64,000 bases of DNA, from positions 62,001 to 126,000 of the forward strand of contig NZ_PNRE01000065.1 of NCBI RefSeq assembly GCF_002879645.1. Reading direction: 5' to 3'. The notes under the pieces were generated by a model. It was not told where the DNA came from. It saw only the letters and a program-made list of their open reading frames with translations, and searched no databases. Positions within the stretch are counted from its first letter, which is position 1; each line of letters starts with the position of its first letter. The position numbers and the translations under genes were made by a program. Below are positions 52,662 through 61,398 of this stretch, in pieces. Source of the DNA: Halomonas heilongjiangensis. Its GTDB lineage: Bacteria; Pseudomonadota; Gammaproteobacteria; Pseudomonadales; Halomonadaceae.

Positions 52662-52762
52662 CGAATATCTCCTGGATGGCTACCCGATCGAGACAGCCAA
52701 TCCGAGCGAAGGTTGTCGGGCCGATGACGCTCGAGGTGCCCGCCTGCCTCGGCCCGTGCCGG

Positions 52763-53203
52763 CTAGGCCAGCAGATGAGGCTCCAGCCAGCGTCGCAACT
52801 GCGCCCCCTGCAACAGGCCCGGCTGGCGAGCCACCTCGTGGCCCTCGCGGAATACGATCAGCGTAGGGATACTGCGGATGCCGAAGCGCCCGGCCAGTGC
52901 CGGCTCGGCCTCGGTATCCAGCTTGGCGAAACGGATCCGCGGCTCCAGCTCGCGCGCCGCTGCGGCGAAGATCGGCGCCATCGTCTTGCACGGCCCACAC
53001 CAGTTGGCCCAGAAATCCACCACTACCGGCAGTCCGCTGCGCTCGACCAGGGCACGGAAATTGCCAGCGGTCAGCTCGACCGGCTCACCGGTGAAGAGTG
53101 CTCGCTTGCATTTGCCACACCGCGGGGCGTCATGCAACCGTGCCTGACCGACGCGGTTGACGGCGCCACAGTGCGGGCATCCGAGGGTCAATGATTCGGG
53201 CAT
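52763..53203 (-). CDS. trxC: Thioredoxin 2 (TrxC)
   Basis: 146 aa. Zinc-binding N-terminus with Cys9-x2-Cys12 (CPHC) and Cys29-x2-Cys32 (CGKC), then a thioredoxin domain with WCGPC at 68-72 and the cis-Pro segment IRSIPTLIVFREG. ATG at 53203 chosen, since the extra 21 residues from 53266 are not part of the family. Reduces cytosolic disulfides, typically under oxidative stress. Confidence 0.95.
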   Translation of the reverse strand: MPESLTLGCPHCGAVNRVGQARLHDAPRCGKCKRALFTGEPVELTAGNFRALVERSGLPVVVDFWANWCGPCKTMAPIFAAAARELEPRIRFAKLDTEAEPALAGRFGIRSIPTLIVFREGHEVARQPGLLQGAQLRRWLEPHLLA

Positions 53204-53273
53204 GGCACGGCTCCTGCGGGAAAGTGAGGTCGACTCCAAGATGGTGACGCTGGCACCGCACATCAAGGCTACC

Positions 53274-54014
53274 TCATGCCCGGGCCAGGCACTCCAGGTA
53301 TCGCTCCGGCATTCGGGGCCACCGCAGACGCTTCAGGCCCGCCCAGAGGCTCACCTGGTTGGCGGTCAGCACCACCCGCCCGGCTTGCCGGTTCATCGTT
53401 GCCAGCCACCGCAGGGTGTTGACCGCGGTATCGGGAACCAGCAGCGGCACACCGGACTCCCCATGATCCCGGCCAAAGGTGCGCACCGCTTCGGTGATGT
53501 CGAGCCGATGCGAGTCCGCCGCATAGGGGCAGTCGAGTACCTCGAGATGCCCGACGTCCACACCACCTTCCCCCAGGAACTGTACCAGGCGACGGGTCAC
53601 GTCCTCCGGGTAAGGGCTCAGCAGATCCACACGGCGCTGGCCCAATGCCGACAGCGCCTCATGAAAGGCGAGCGCCGTACTGGTCACCGGTACGCCCAGC
53701 GCCCTCCCCAGCGCGTCTGCCTGGGCCCTGGCCCACGCGAGCCCGCCGATGAAGCTGCCGCTGGTGCAGGCCCACACGACGGCCTGCGCCCCGGAGCGGC
53801 GGACCAGTGTCTCACCCACCGGCGACAGTCGATCCACCGCCCCCAGCGCCGTCAAGGCCGCCGGTTCATGGTGCCCGTCGCTCGGAATCTTTCCCACCTC
53901 GATCCGGGGCAGGTCCGCGGCGGCGGAAGTCCCTGGCGTGCCCAACCCATACCACTCGTAATCGGTCGGCCCGTCCTCGGGAAGCAGGATTCCCAGGCAC
54001 TGATCAGGCGACAT
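53274..54014 (-). CDS. Asp/Glu racemase-superfamily protein (maleate isomerase/AMDase-like)
   Basis: 246 aa. AVVWACTSGSFIGGLAWARA holds the first catalytic-type Cys; SPYPEDVTRRLVQFLGEGG and LDCPYAADSHRLDITEAVR match maleate isomerase or arylmalonate decarboxylase relatives. The second Cys expected in the C-terminal half is replaced in LLVPDTAVNTLRW by Asp-Thr. One-Cys members act as decarboxylases or isomerases by different chemistry, so this is likely not a racemase. Alone between trxC and the divergent ABM gene. Confidence 0.75.
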   Translation of the reverse strand: MSPDQCLGILLPEDGPTDYEWYGLGTPGTSAAADLPRIEVGKIPSDGHHEPAALTALGAVDRLSPVGETLVRRSGAQAVVWACTSGSFIGGLAWARAQADALGRALGVPVTSTALAFHEALSALGQRRVDLLSPYPEDVTRRLVQFLGEGGVDVGHLEVLDCPYAADSHRLDITEAVRTFGRDHGESGVPLLVPDTAVNTLRWLATMNRQAGRVVLTANQVSLWAGLKRLRWPRMPERYLECLARA

Positions 54015-54156
54015 CGTCGTTCTCCCCGTCGGTCGATGCTGTAGCCGCGCCGGACCAGCATAGCGCGTTGTCCCGGACTCGGCAGGAGGGGCCGGCGGTT
54101 ACGGTCCGGCCCACCGAGGTGATATCGTCCCCTCCATTCACCCATCAGGAGGCGTC

Positions 54157-54504
54157 ATGTCACAGAAGATCTACTGCACCGCCAGTTTCAAGCCCAGGCC
54201 CGGCAGGGAAGAGGCCGTGTTCAGGGCGCTGCAGGCGCTGGAACCCAACGCCCACCGCGAGGACGCCTGCCTGCTCTATACCGTGACGCGCCATATCGAC
54301 AACCCCTTCGCCCGGGGCCAGAGCTACCCCATCGTCTTCCACGAGATCTGGGCCAACCGAGATGCCTTCGAGGCCCACTGCCAGCGCCGCGAGATCCGCG
54401 CGTTCTTCGAGGTGCACCTCGAATCCCCCGACGGCGACATCGAAGACGCCAACGTCTGCGTCTATACCGACGAGCCGGTGGACTACGACGCTCCGCAGGT
54501 GTAA
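54157..54504 (+). CDS. Antibiotic-biosynthesis-monooxygenase-type (ABM) protein
   Basis: 115 aa dimeric ferredoxin-like fold: KIYCTASFKPRPGREEAVFR, LYTVTRHIDNPFARGQ and VFHEIWANRDAFEAHCQRRE with the E-x-W-x-x-x-x-A-F-x-x-H signature of ABM/quinol monooxygenase proteins. Followed five bases later by the DsbA-like gene. Usually acts as a cofactor-free oxygenase or stress protein; here no substrate is indicated. Confidence 0.85.
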   Translation: MSQKIYCTASFKPRPGREEAVFRALQALEPNAHREDACLLYTVTRHIDNPFARGQSYPIVFHEIWANRDAFEAHCQRREIRAFFEVHLESPDGDIEDANVCVYTDEPVDYDAPQV

Positions 54505-54509
54505 CCACC

Positions 54510-55143
54510 ATGCCCCATGTCGACGTCACGGTCATCTCCGACGCCATCTGTCCCTGGTGTTTCATCGGCAAGCGCCACCTGGCGCTGGCCCTGGCCGACT
54601 TGCCCGACGAAATCGCCGTCAGCGTGGCGTGGCAGCCCTTCGAGCTCAACCCGGCGATGCCACCGGGCGGCATGTCGCGCCGTGACTACCGCACCGCCAA
54701 GTTCGGCTCCTGGGAACGCTCCCTGGCGCTGGATGCCCAGGTGGAGGCGGCCGCCCGCGGTGCCGGGATCGAGATCCACCACGAGCGCATGACGCGCACC
54801 CCCAACACCTTCGCTGCCCACCGGCTGATCTGGCTGGCCGGCAGGCATGGCGTGCAGCAGTCGGTGGTCGACGAGCTGTTCGCGCGCTATTTCGTGAACG
54901 GCGAGGATATCGGCGATGCCCGCGTGCTCGCCGACGCCGCTGATGCCGGAGGCCTGTACGGCGTGGACGTGCCAGCGTTTCTCGAGAGCAGAGAGGGGGG
55001 TGACCGAGGTACGTGGCGCGCTGGCCCACGCCCGCCGGCTCGGCATCGGCGGCGTGCCGATGTTCATCATCAATGGCCAGACCGCCCTGTCGGGTGCCCA
55101 GCCCCCCGAGGTGCTGCGCGAAGCCATAGTCGGGGCCAGTTGA
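54510..55143 (+). pseudogene. DsbA/FrnE-family oxidoreductase, frameshifted in a G6 run
   Basis: Residues 1 to ~160 read as a DsbA-like FrnE protein: CPWC redox motif at 14-17, AWQPFELNPAMPPGG, TPNTFAAHRLIWLAGRHG, VLADAADAGGLYGVDVPAFL. At GAGGGGGG (54993-55000) the frame breaks; the conserved C-terminus GIGGVPMFIINGQTALSGAQ PPEVL continues only in the +1 frame and ends at TGA 55143. Removing one G of the six restores E-G-V-T-E. The uninterrupted frame instead runs to 55244 with non-family sequence. This could be a real inactivating mutation, phase-variable slippage or a sequencing error. Confidence 0.85.
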
Positions 55144-55240
55144 GCGCCGCCTATCGACATCGCCACCGCTGGTACGTCGACTATCTCGCCGGCCCCTGTG
55201 ATTCCTCGATACATCCCCTCTCTTCCCGGAGGCCCGGACC

Positions 55241-55657
55241 ATGAACACCCCCGCCATCGCCGTCACCCGAACGCCGCTGGTAGCCGTCTATGGCACGCTG
55301 AAGCGTGGGCTGCGCAACCACCACTGGCTCCATGGCGCCGACTTCCTGGGCAAGGATATCCTCACCACGGCCACGCTCTATGACCTCGGGCCCTTCCCGG
55401 GCGCCAAGCCGGAGCCCTCCCGGGGCATCGAGGTCGAAGTCTTTCGCGTCACGGCCCAGCAACTGGCCGGGCTCGACCGGCTGGAAGACTACCGCGTCAG
55501 GTATCCGAAGCACGGCGATTTCGACCGCGCCATTCACACGACCGCATTCGGGCCCGCCTGGCTCTATCTCTACAACCACGAGGTGACGGGATGCAGCGTG
55601 ATCCGCGAGGGTCCCTGGTTCCCGCGCCAACCCGGAGGCCGCCACGTTGTGGTATAA
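55241..55657 (+). CDS. Gamma-glutamylcyclotransferase-fold protein
   Basis: 138 aa. VAVYGTLKRGLRNHHWLHGA is the GGCT/AIG2-like P-loop-like signature (YGTLKRG), followed by YDLGPFPGAKPEPSRGIEVE and VTAQQLAGLDRLEDYR with the catalytic Glu expected in the family near RLEDY. Acts on gamma-glutamyl amines or glutathione-like substrates. Starts 97 bases after the restored DsbA-like stop. Confidence 0.88.
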   Translation: MNTPAIAVTRTPLVAVYGTLKRGLRNHHWLHGADFLGKDILTTATLYDLGPFPGAKPEPSRGIEVEVFRVTAQQLAGLDRLEDYRVRYPKHGDFDRAIHTTAFGPAWLYLYNHEVTGCSVIREGPWFPRQPGGRHVVV

Positions 55658-55703
55658 CGAGCGGCTCCGCAAGGACACGCCCTTACACCACAAGGAGCAT
55701 ACC

Positions 55704-56024
55704 GTGGGACGACTCTTCTCTCTCATCATCATCGCCGGCCTGGCCTATGGCGGGCTCTACGTTTACTACGGCGTGGCCGTCAAGCAGGAGGTCGAGCAGG
55801 CGATGGCCGACCGCGGCCTCACCGCCCTCGAGGTGGAGCGTATCGACTATACCCCGTTGGCCCCGCTGAGCACCCGGGCGACGGTCTCGGCCGACGTCAC
55901 CTACCGCGGCGCCGAGGCCACGGTGGAACTCCGCCTCACCGGCCACCCGCTGTTCTCCGATGAGCTACGCATGGAGCTGGACGGGTTGCAGGCGCTGCGG
56001 CTACGGATAGGGAGCGGTGACTAG
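55704..56024 (+). CDS. Small anchored protein of unknown function
   Basis: 106 aa from GTG 55704, which has AAGGAG seven bases upstream; an in-frame ATG at 55647 overlaps the previous gene and lacks a good site. N-terminal hydrophobic helix (LFSLIIIAGLAYGGLYVYYG) anchors a short soluble domain with EQAMADRGLTALEVERIDYT and an alternating beta pattern near VELRLTGHPLFSDEL, reminiscent of a periplasmic domain. No family recognised. Confidence 0.65.
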   Translation: MGRLFSLIIIAGLAYGGLYVYYGVAVKQEVEQAMADRGLTALEVERIDYTPLAPLSTRATVSADVTYRGAEATVELRLTGHPLFSDELRMELDGLQALRLRIGSGD

Positions 56025-56117
56025 ACAGGGGCGGGCATGTCGACCCGGGGCGGGAACGTCATGCTATCCTTCCCGGACCTTCAACCGGCATCCATGCCGA
56101 CCTTTCAGGAGAGCAAC

Positions 56118-56396
56118 ATGGCCAGGGCAACCGCACGTCATATTCTGGTGGACAGCGAAGAGAAGTGTCAGGCACTCAAGGCCGAGATCGAAGGCGGTCG
56201 CGACTTCGCCGAAGTGGCCCGCGAGAACTCCACCTGCCCCTCCAGCCGCCAGGGCGGCGATCTGGGCAGCTTCGGCCCGGGCCAGATGGTCCGCGAGTTC
56301 GACGAGGTAGTGTTCTCGGGTGAGCTCAACAAGGTGCACGGCCCGGTGAAGACCCAGTTCGGCTACCACCTGCTGGAGATCACCAGCCGATCGTGA
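56118..56396 (+). CDS. ppiC: Peptidyl-prolyl cis-trans isomerase C (parvulin)
   Basis: 92 aa, the size of stand-alone parvulin. ATARHILVDSEEKCQALKAE, GGRDFAEVARENSTCPS, RQGGDLGSFGPGQMVREFDE and PVKTQFGYHLLEITSR are diagnostic of PpiC. ATG at 56118 follows AGGAGA; the upstream frame extension is not conserved. Cytoplasmic folding catalyst. A terminator-like stem lies at 56420-56450. Confidence 0.95.
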   Translation: MARATARHILVDSEEKCQALKAEIEGGRDFAEVARENSTCPSSRQGGDLGSFGPGQMVREFDEVVFSGELNKVHGPVKTQFGYHLLEITSRS

Positions 56397-56419
56397 GCCG
56401 CCGCTGCCGACAGCGTTCG

Positions 56420-56450
56420 AACGCCGCGCCGGGGAGACCAGCGCGGCGTT
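56420..56450 (+). terminator. Terminator-like stem-loop after ppiC
   Basis: AACGCCGCGC (56420-56429) pairs perfectly with GCGCGGCGTT (56441-56450) over an 11-base loop. Only two Ts in TTTGG follow, so it is a weak candidate intrinsic terminator, but it sits between ppiC and the DUF6494 gene. Confidence 0.5.
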
Positions 56451-56537
56451 TGGCGTTGTGGGTAATGGGCAGTGTATCGCCGACCATCCCGCGCTAGGAT
56501 GGGAATGCTTCGCCACTCACTCCAACAGGATTCACCG

Positions 56538-56736
56538 ATGAACGACGATACCTTCCATCAGAGCATCCGCAAGCTGTTGAAGAACGTGGGCGTGAGATCC
56601 CAGCAGGCGATCGAGCAGGCCGTGCAGCAGGCACTCGCCGAGGGCCGGCTCAAGGGTGACGAATCGCTGCCGGCGAGTGTGCGGGTGAGGGTCGCCGGCC
56701 TGGAACTCGATCTCGAGTTCGAGGGGGACATCACCC

Positions 56737-56744
<8 letters not shown>
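56538..56744 (+). CDS. DUF6494-like small protein
   Basis: 68 aa: [38 protein letters not shown] and [11 protein letters not shown]. It has a short amphipathic helix-rich N-terminus and a beta C-terminus, matching my memory of DUF6494. The stop at 56744 overlaps the start region of the ABC ATPase gene, so the protein is likely co-made with the exporter. Function unknown. Confidence 0.75.
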
Positions 56745-57671
<927 letters not shown>

Positions 57672-57675
<4 letters not shown>

Positions 57676-58433
57676 ACCTGCAATCCGTCAAGACCCTCTA
57701 CCTCGCCGAGATGGCCAGAAGCCTGCGCACCATGCTGCAGAGCATCGTCTCGCCGGTGATCTCCACCTCGCTCTATTTCGTGGTGTTCGGCGCTGCGATC
57801 GGCACGCGCATCACCGAGGTCGACGGCGTGAGCTACGGTGCCTTCATCGTGCCCGGCCTGATCATGCTGATGCTGCTGACCCAGAGCGTCGCCAATGCCT
57901 CCTTCGGCATCTTCTTCCCACGCTTCTCGGGCACCATCTATGAGGTCCTCTCGGCGCCGATGTCCTACTTCGAGGTGGTGATCGGCTATGTCGGTGCGGC
58001 GGCCACCAAGTCGCTGATCCTGGGTGCCATCGTGCTGGTCACGGCGCGCCTGTTCGTGCCCTACTCGATCGACCACCCGGTCACGATGCTGCTGTTCCTG
58101 GTGCTCACGGCGGTGACCTTCAGCCTGCTCGGCTTCATCATCGGGGTCTGGGCCGACGGCTTCGAGAAGCTGCAGCTGGTGCCGCTGCTGGTGATCACCC
58201 CGCTGACCTTCCTCGGCGGCACCTTCTACTCCATCGACATGCTGCCGCCCTTCTGGCAGGTGGTGACGCTCTTCAATCCGGTGGTCTACCTGATCAGCGG
58301 CTTCCGCTGGAGCTTCTACGGCATCAGCGACGTCAGCCCGGTGATCAGTCTGGGCATGATCCTGCTGTTCCTGGGCGTCGCCCTGGCGGTGGTGGCCTGG
58401 ATCTTCAGGAGCGGCTATCGACTGAAGCCCTGA
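57672..58433 (+). CDS. yadH: ABC-2 type exporter permease (YadH-like)
   Basis: 253 aa with six membrane segments. [80 protein letters not shown] and [19 protein letters not shown] match ABC-2 permeases of the YadH group. ATGA overlap with the ATPase stop ensures coupled production. Confidence 0.9.
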
Positions 58434-58525
58434 CGCGGGGGTTCTTGATATGAGCCCTGATCCGGGTTTCGACGACAGCCCCAGGGCGGGTATCATCGCG
58501 CCTCGCCAACCCGCCAGGAGCCCCC

Positions 58526-59548
58526 ATGCCGATTCTGCACAGCATCGTCCATCGCATCGACAAGGAGACCGGCGAGACGCCGGCGACGCTCGCCCCGGCC
58601 ACGGCCGAGCTGCCCCCCTCGCCTGCCCTGGACGACCTGCTGGAAGGCATCAACAAGGCCTACCACGCCAAGCCCAAGGCCTGGGGCCACTTTCTCGCCG
58701 ACGGTGACGAGGGAGACGCCGGAAGCGGATCCTCTGTCTTTCCCGCGTCACTGGTCGCCTATCTCGATGACGAACGGGACTTCGTCGCCTTCAGCCGTGA
58801 GCTGGGGGAGCGCATCACCGCCCTGGTCGCAGCCCACCTGTCGCTCTCCGGCCACCTGCTGGTGGCCCATACCCGACAGGGCGATACCCAGTACCTGACC
58901 CTGGCACTGCTGCACCATCGCGAGGGCTTCGGCATCGGCGACGACCTGGCCGTCGCCCCGGTGCACCAGTTGAACCTGCCCCAGATGAGCCTGGCCGCGC
59001 GGCTCAACCTGAGCCAGTGGCGCGGTGCCTCGCCCTCGAAGCAGTACCTCTCCTGGACCCGCGACCGCGGCGGTCGCAAGCTCGCCGAGGGCTTCGCCGA
59101 CCTGCTGGGTGCCACCGAAGGCGTCGACGCCACCGGCGAGACCCGTACCCTGCTCAAGGCCTTCAGCGACTATGTCGAGAGCGAGGACATGCCCGAGGAG
59201 CAGAGTCGCGAGAAGACCGAGGCGCTGATCGGCTACGCCAGCGACCAGGCCAGCCGCGGTGAGCCAATGACCCTGGAGGAGCTCTCGGAGGTGCTCGACG
59301 AGCAGCAGCCGAAGGCCTTCTTCGACCATATCCGCAACGCCGATTACGGGCTTTCGCCGGAGATCCCGCCGGACAGGAAGACCCTCAACCAGTTCCGCCG
59401 CTTCACCGGCCGCGCCGGTGGCGTCTCGATCAGCTTCGACTCCCACCTGCTCGGTTCCAGCATCGAGTACGACGAGGCCGCCGACCGGTTGATCATCAAG
59501 CAGGTGCCCAAGCAGTTACGCGAACAGCTCAAGCGGCAGGGTGGATGA
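58526..59548 (+). CDS. yejK: Nucleoid-associated protein YejK (NdpA)
   Basis: 340 aa, usual length ~335. MPILHSIVHRIDKE at the start, LVAHTRQGDTQYLTLALLHH, LNLPQMSLAARLNLSQWRG, YLSWTRDRGGRKLAEGFADL and RFTGRAGGVSISFDSHLLGS are characteristic of YejK, a spermidine-nucleoid-associated protein. The gene lies 92 bases after the ABC exporter on the same strand. The C-terminal repeats of other nucleoid proteins are absent. Confidence 0.95.
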   Translation: MPILHSIVHRIDKETGETPATLAPATAELPPSPALDDLLEGINKAYHAKPKAWGHFLADGDEGDAGSGSSVFPASLVAYLDDERDFVAFSRELGERITALVAAHLSLSGHLLVAHTRQGDTQYLTLALLHHREGFGIGDDLAVAPVHQLNLPQMSLAARLNLSQWRGASPSKQYLSWTRDRGGRKLAEGFADLLGATEGVDATGETRTLLKAFSDYVESEDMPEEQSREKTEALIGYASDQASRGEPMTLEELSEVLDEQQPKAFFDHIRNADYGLSPEIPPDRKTLNQFRRFTGRAGGVSISFDSHLLGSSIEYDEAADRLIIKQVPKQLREQLKRQGG

Positions 59549-59600
59549 CGTCCACGCCAGTGGACCAAAGTGTGAGGCCATCGACACGCCTGATTTTTTT
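59541..59600 (+). terminator. Possible terminator after yejK
   Basis: Short stems occur at 59541-59555 (GTGGA/TCCAC) and 59550-59565 (GTCCAC/GTGGAC, four-base loop), and a weak AGGC/GCCT pair precedes a seven-T run at 59594-59600. The T-run supports a terminator but the stems next to it are weak. Confidence 0.4.
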
Positions 59601-59949
59601 CATCCTCGGTCTGAGCCCGATCTACCGAACCCCGATCCGAGGGACACCACACCCACATGACGCAAGTGTTTAACCCGACGGGAAAAGCTGGGCGATAATG
59701 AGAAACAAGGCTTAGTACTCCGCTCACCCATCGGCTGTCGGCATTCTCTTACAAGCTGCGTTAAGTTCTGCCCGAGTGGCCTCTCGGGTCGCTGGCAGAC
59801 CGCATCGTTCTTGGCCATGCTTGTTCCGGCGCCCTCAATCAAGTTAGATGTCGGCGCCCTCCAAACCCGCAGGATCACAACACGACGGAAGGCATCCGGC
59901 ACACCGTTGCCGATCCAGGTGGATGCCGCGACCTCAAGGAATGTGCCGC
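59601..59949 (+). other. Long leader region before the second GGDEF gene
   Basis: About 350 bases with no convincing gene. Contains a weak promoter pair (TTTAAC 59669-59674 and GATAAT 59694-59699, 19-base spacer), a perfect six-bp hairpin CCCGAG/CTCGGG (59771-59788), and the direct repeat CGGCGCCCTC at 59827-59836 and 59852-59861. Codons open upstream of the start (from 59848) are probably leader, not coding. Confidence 0.4.
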
Positions 59950-61176
59950 ATGGCTGCTGGCAAGACCGACATTGGGGGTTCGACTGAACTGAGCTGGCGT
60001 GCCGAGTTTCATGACTCGGCCCTGGAAGCCCTCTTCCGCCGTACCATGCAGGCACATGACGCCTGCCAGATGCGCCACGCCCTGTGGGTGGCCGCCGGCC
60101 TGTTTCTCGCCTTCAGCGTGGCCGACTACCACCTGCTGGGCTTCGGCAGCGCCTTCTTCGTGCTGATCACCATGCGAACATCGGTGGCACTGGCCTGCAT
60201 CCTGCTGGCCCTCGCGTTGAGGAAGCGAACCGCCCTGGCGCAGCGCCCCCTGCCGATCAACCTGATCTGCCTGCTCGGCATCAGCACCCTGCTGCTGACC
60301 ATCCCGCTGCGACCTGCCCCCGACGGTATTCACCTCGCCTCGATCGTGGTCGCCAGCATGGCGCTCTACCTGTTCGTGCCCAACCGGCTGCCCTGGATGC
60401 TGCTCTGGAATGCCTACCTGGTCACCGGCTTCTCCATCGTCGTGCCGCTGTGGGATCCCCTTCCCGGCGGACTGATGGCCACCAGCCTGCTGCTGCTGGG
60501 GTTCGTCAACCTGCTGGGCTGGATGAGCGTGCTCCGCCTGAACCGGCTCCAACGCGAACAGTTCGCCTCGCTGCTGGAAGAGCGCGCCATCAATCGGCAG
60601 CTACAGGCCGAGATCGAGGAACGCAGCCAGCTGGAGGAGCGGCTGCGTTACATGGCCAGCACCGACGACCTGACCGGGATCGCCAACCGCCGCCGTTTCT
60701 TCGAGCTGGCCGAGCGGGAGTTACGTCGCGCGCAGCGCGACCACTCCCCCCTGGTGCTGTGCATGGTCGATATCGACCTGTTCAAGAGCCTCAACGACCG
60801 CCATGGCCATGCGGTGGGCGACATCGTGCTGACGACCGTGGCGGACTGCTGCCAGTCGGTACTGCGCGAGACCGACATCATCGGCCGCTATGGCGGCGAG
60901 GAATTCGTCATCGCCCTGCCCAAGGCCAATCTGTATACCGCCACGACCATCGCCGAACGGTTGCGCGAGCGGGTCGCCAGCCTGTCGCTGCCGATGGTGC
61001 CCGATCGGCATTCGCTGTCGGTGACGGTGGGCATCAGCCGGGTCGAACCCGGGGAGACACGGCTCGACCCGGCCCTGCTGCGTGCCGACCAGGCCCTCTA
61101 CGACGGCAAGGCCCGGGGCCGCAACTGTGTGGTGGTCGCCCACCACGGCCCCTCGCTGTCCGCCATGGAGGCCTGA
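59950..61176 (+). CDS. Membrane diguanylate cyclase (GGDEF)
   Basis: 408 aa. Six membrane segments in residues ~40-210 (WVAAGLFLAFSVADYHLLGF to LLLLGFVNLLGWMSVL), a short coiled-coil (LLEERAINRQLQAEIEERS), then GGDEF with RYGGEEF about 316-322 and an RETD I-site five residues before it. Both catalytic and feedback motifs are intact. ATG at 59950 has AAGGA nine bases upstream; earlier in-frame ATGs at 59848 and 59941 are less well placed. Signal unknown; the N-terminal sensor differs from MASE2 of the first cyclase. Confidence 0.9.
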   Translation: MAAGKTDIGGSTELSWRAEFHDSALEALFRRTMQAHDACQMRHALWVAAGLFLAFSVADYHLLGFGSAFFVLITMRTSVALACILLALALRKRTALAQRPLPINLICLLGISTLLLTIPLRPAPDGIHLASIVVASMALYLFVPNRLPWMLLWNAYLVTGFSIVVPLWDPLPGGLMATSLLLLGFVNLLGWMSVLRLNRLQREQFASLLEERAINRQLQAEIEERSQLEERLRYMASTDDLTGIANRRRFFELAERELRRAQRDHSPLVLCMVDIDLFKSLNDRHGHAVGDIVLTTVADCCQSVLRETDIIGRYGGEEFVIALPKANLYTATTIAERLRERVASLSLPMVPDRHSLSVTVGISRVEPGETRLDPALLRADQALYDGKARGRNCVVVAHHGPSLSAMEA

Positions 61177-61184
61177 TGGCGGCC

Positions 61185-61286
61185 TCAGAACTCGATGAGC
61201 CGGTCCGGCACGAACCGTGCCGGCTCGAATTCACCGGGGTAACCGCCGGGCGCGAGGTGCAGGTCCGAGAGGATTCTCGGGCGCAT
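61185..61286 (-). pseudogene. 33-codon ORF resembling a metallophosphoesterase N-terminus
   Basis: ATG at 61286 with a strong AAGGAG seven bases upstream encodes 33 residues containing RILSDLHLAPGGYPGEF and ending at a TGA (61185-61187). ILSDLHL is the usual D-x-H start of calcineurin-like phosphoesterases, whose remaining metal motifs are missing. It may be a decayed gene or a genuine small protein. A GC-rich hairpin lies inside it (61205-61223). Confidence 0.4.
61205..61223. other. 8-bp hairpin with 3-base loop between convergent frames
   Basis: CCGGCACG (61205-61212) pairs with CGTGCCGG (61216-61223) around AAC. It lies 29 bases after the cyclase stop and could act as its terminator without a T-run, or belong to the small minus-strand ORF. 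Confidence 0.4.
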
Positions 61287-61398
61287 TTCCACTCTCCTTG
61301 AAACGATGGCAGCGACGCCGGGCTGTGGTTGCCGGGTCACGGTGTTTCGAACTAGCTTGAGTGCTAGACCGTCATGCGTCGTGATGAAGGCTTATCAC

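Noticed and set aside
59771-59788. Possible tRNA or c-di-GMP riboswitch in the leader
   Set aside because: Only one six-bp hairpin; no cloverleaf, no CCA-type end and no conserved riboswitch core were found.
59848-59949. N-terminal extension of the second cyclase
   Set aside because: Basic, unconserved-looking residues; the ATG at 59950 has AAGGA at proper distance and the membrane helices start after it.
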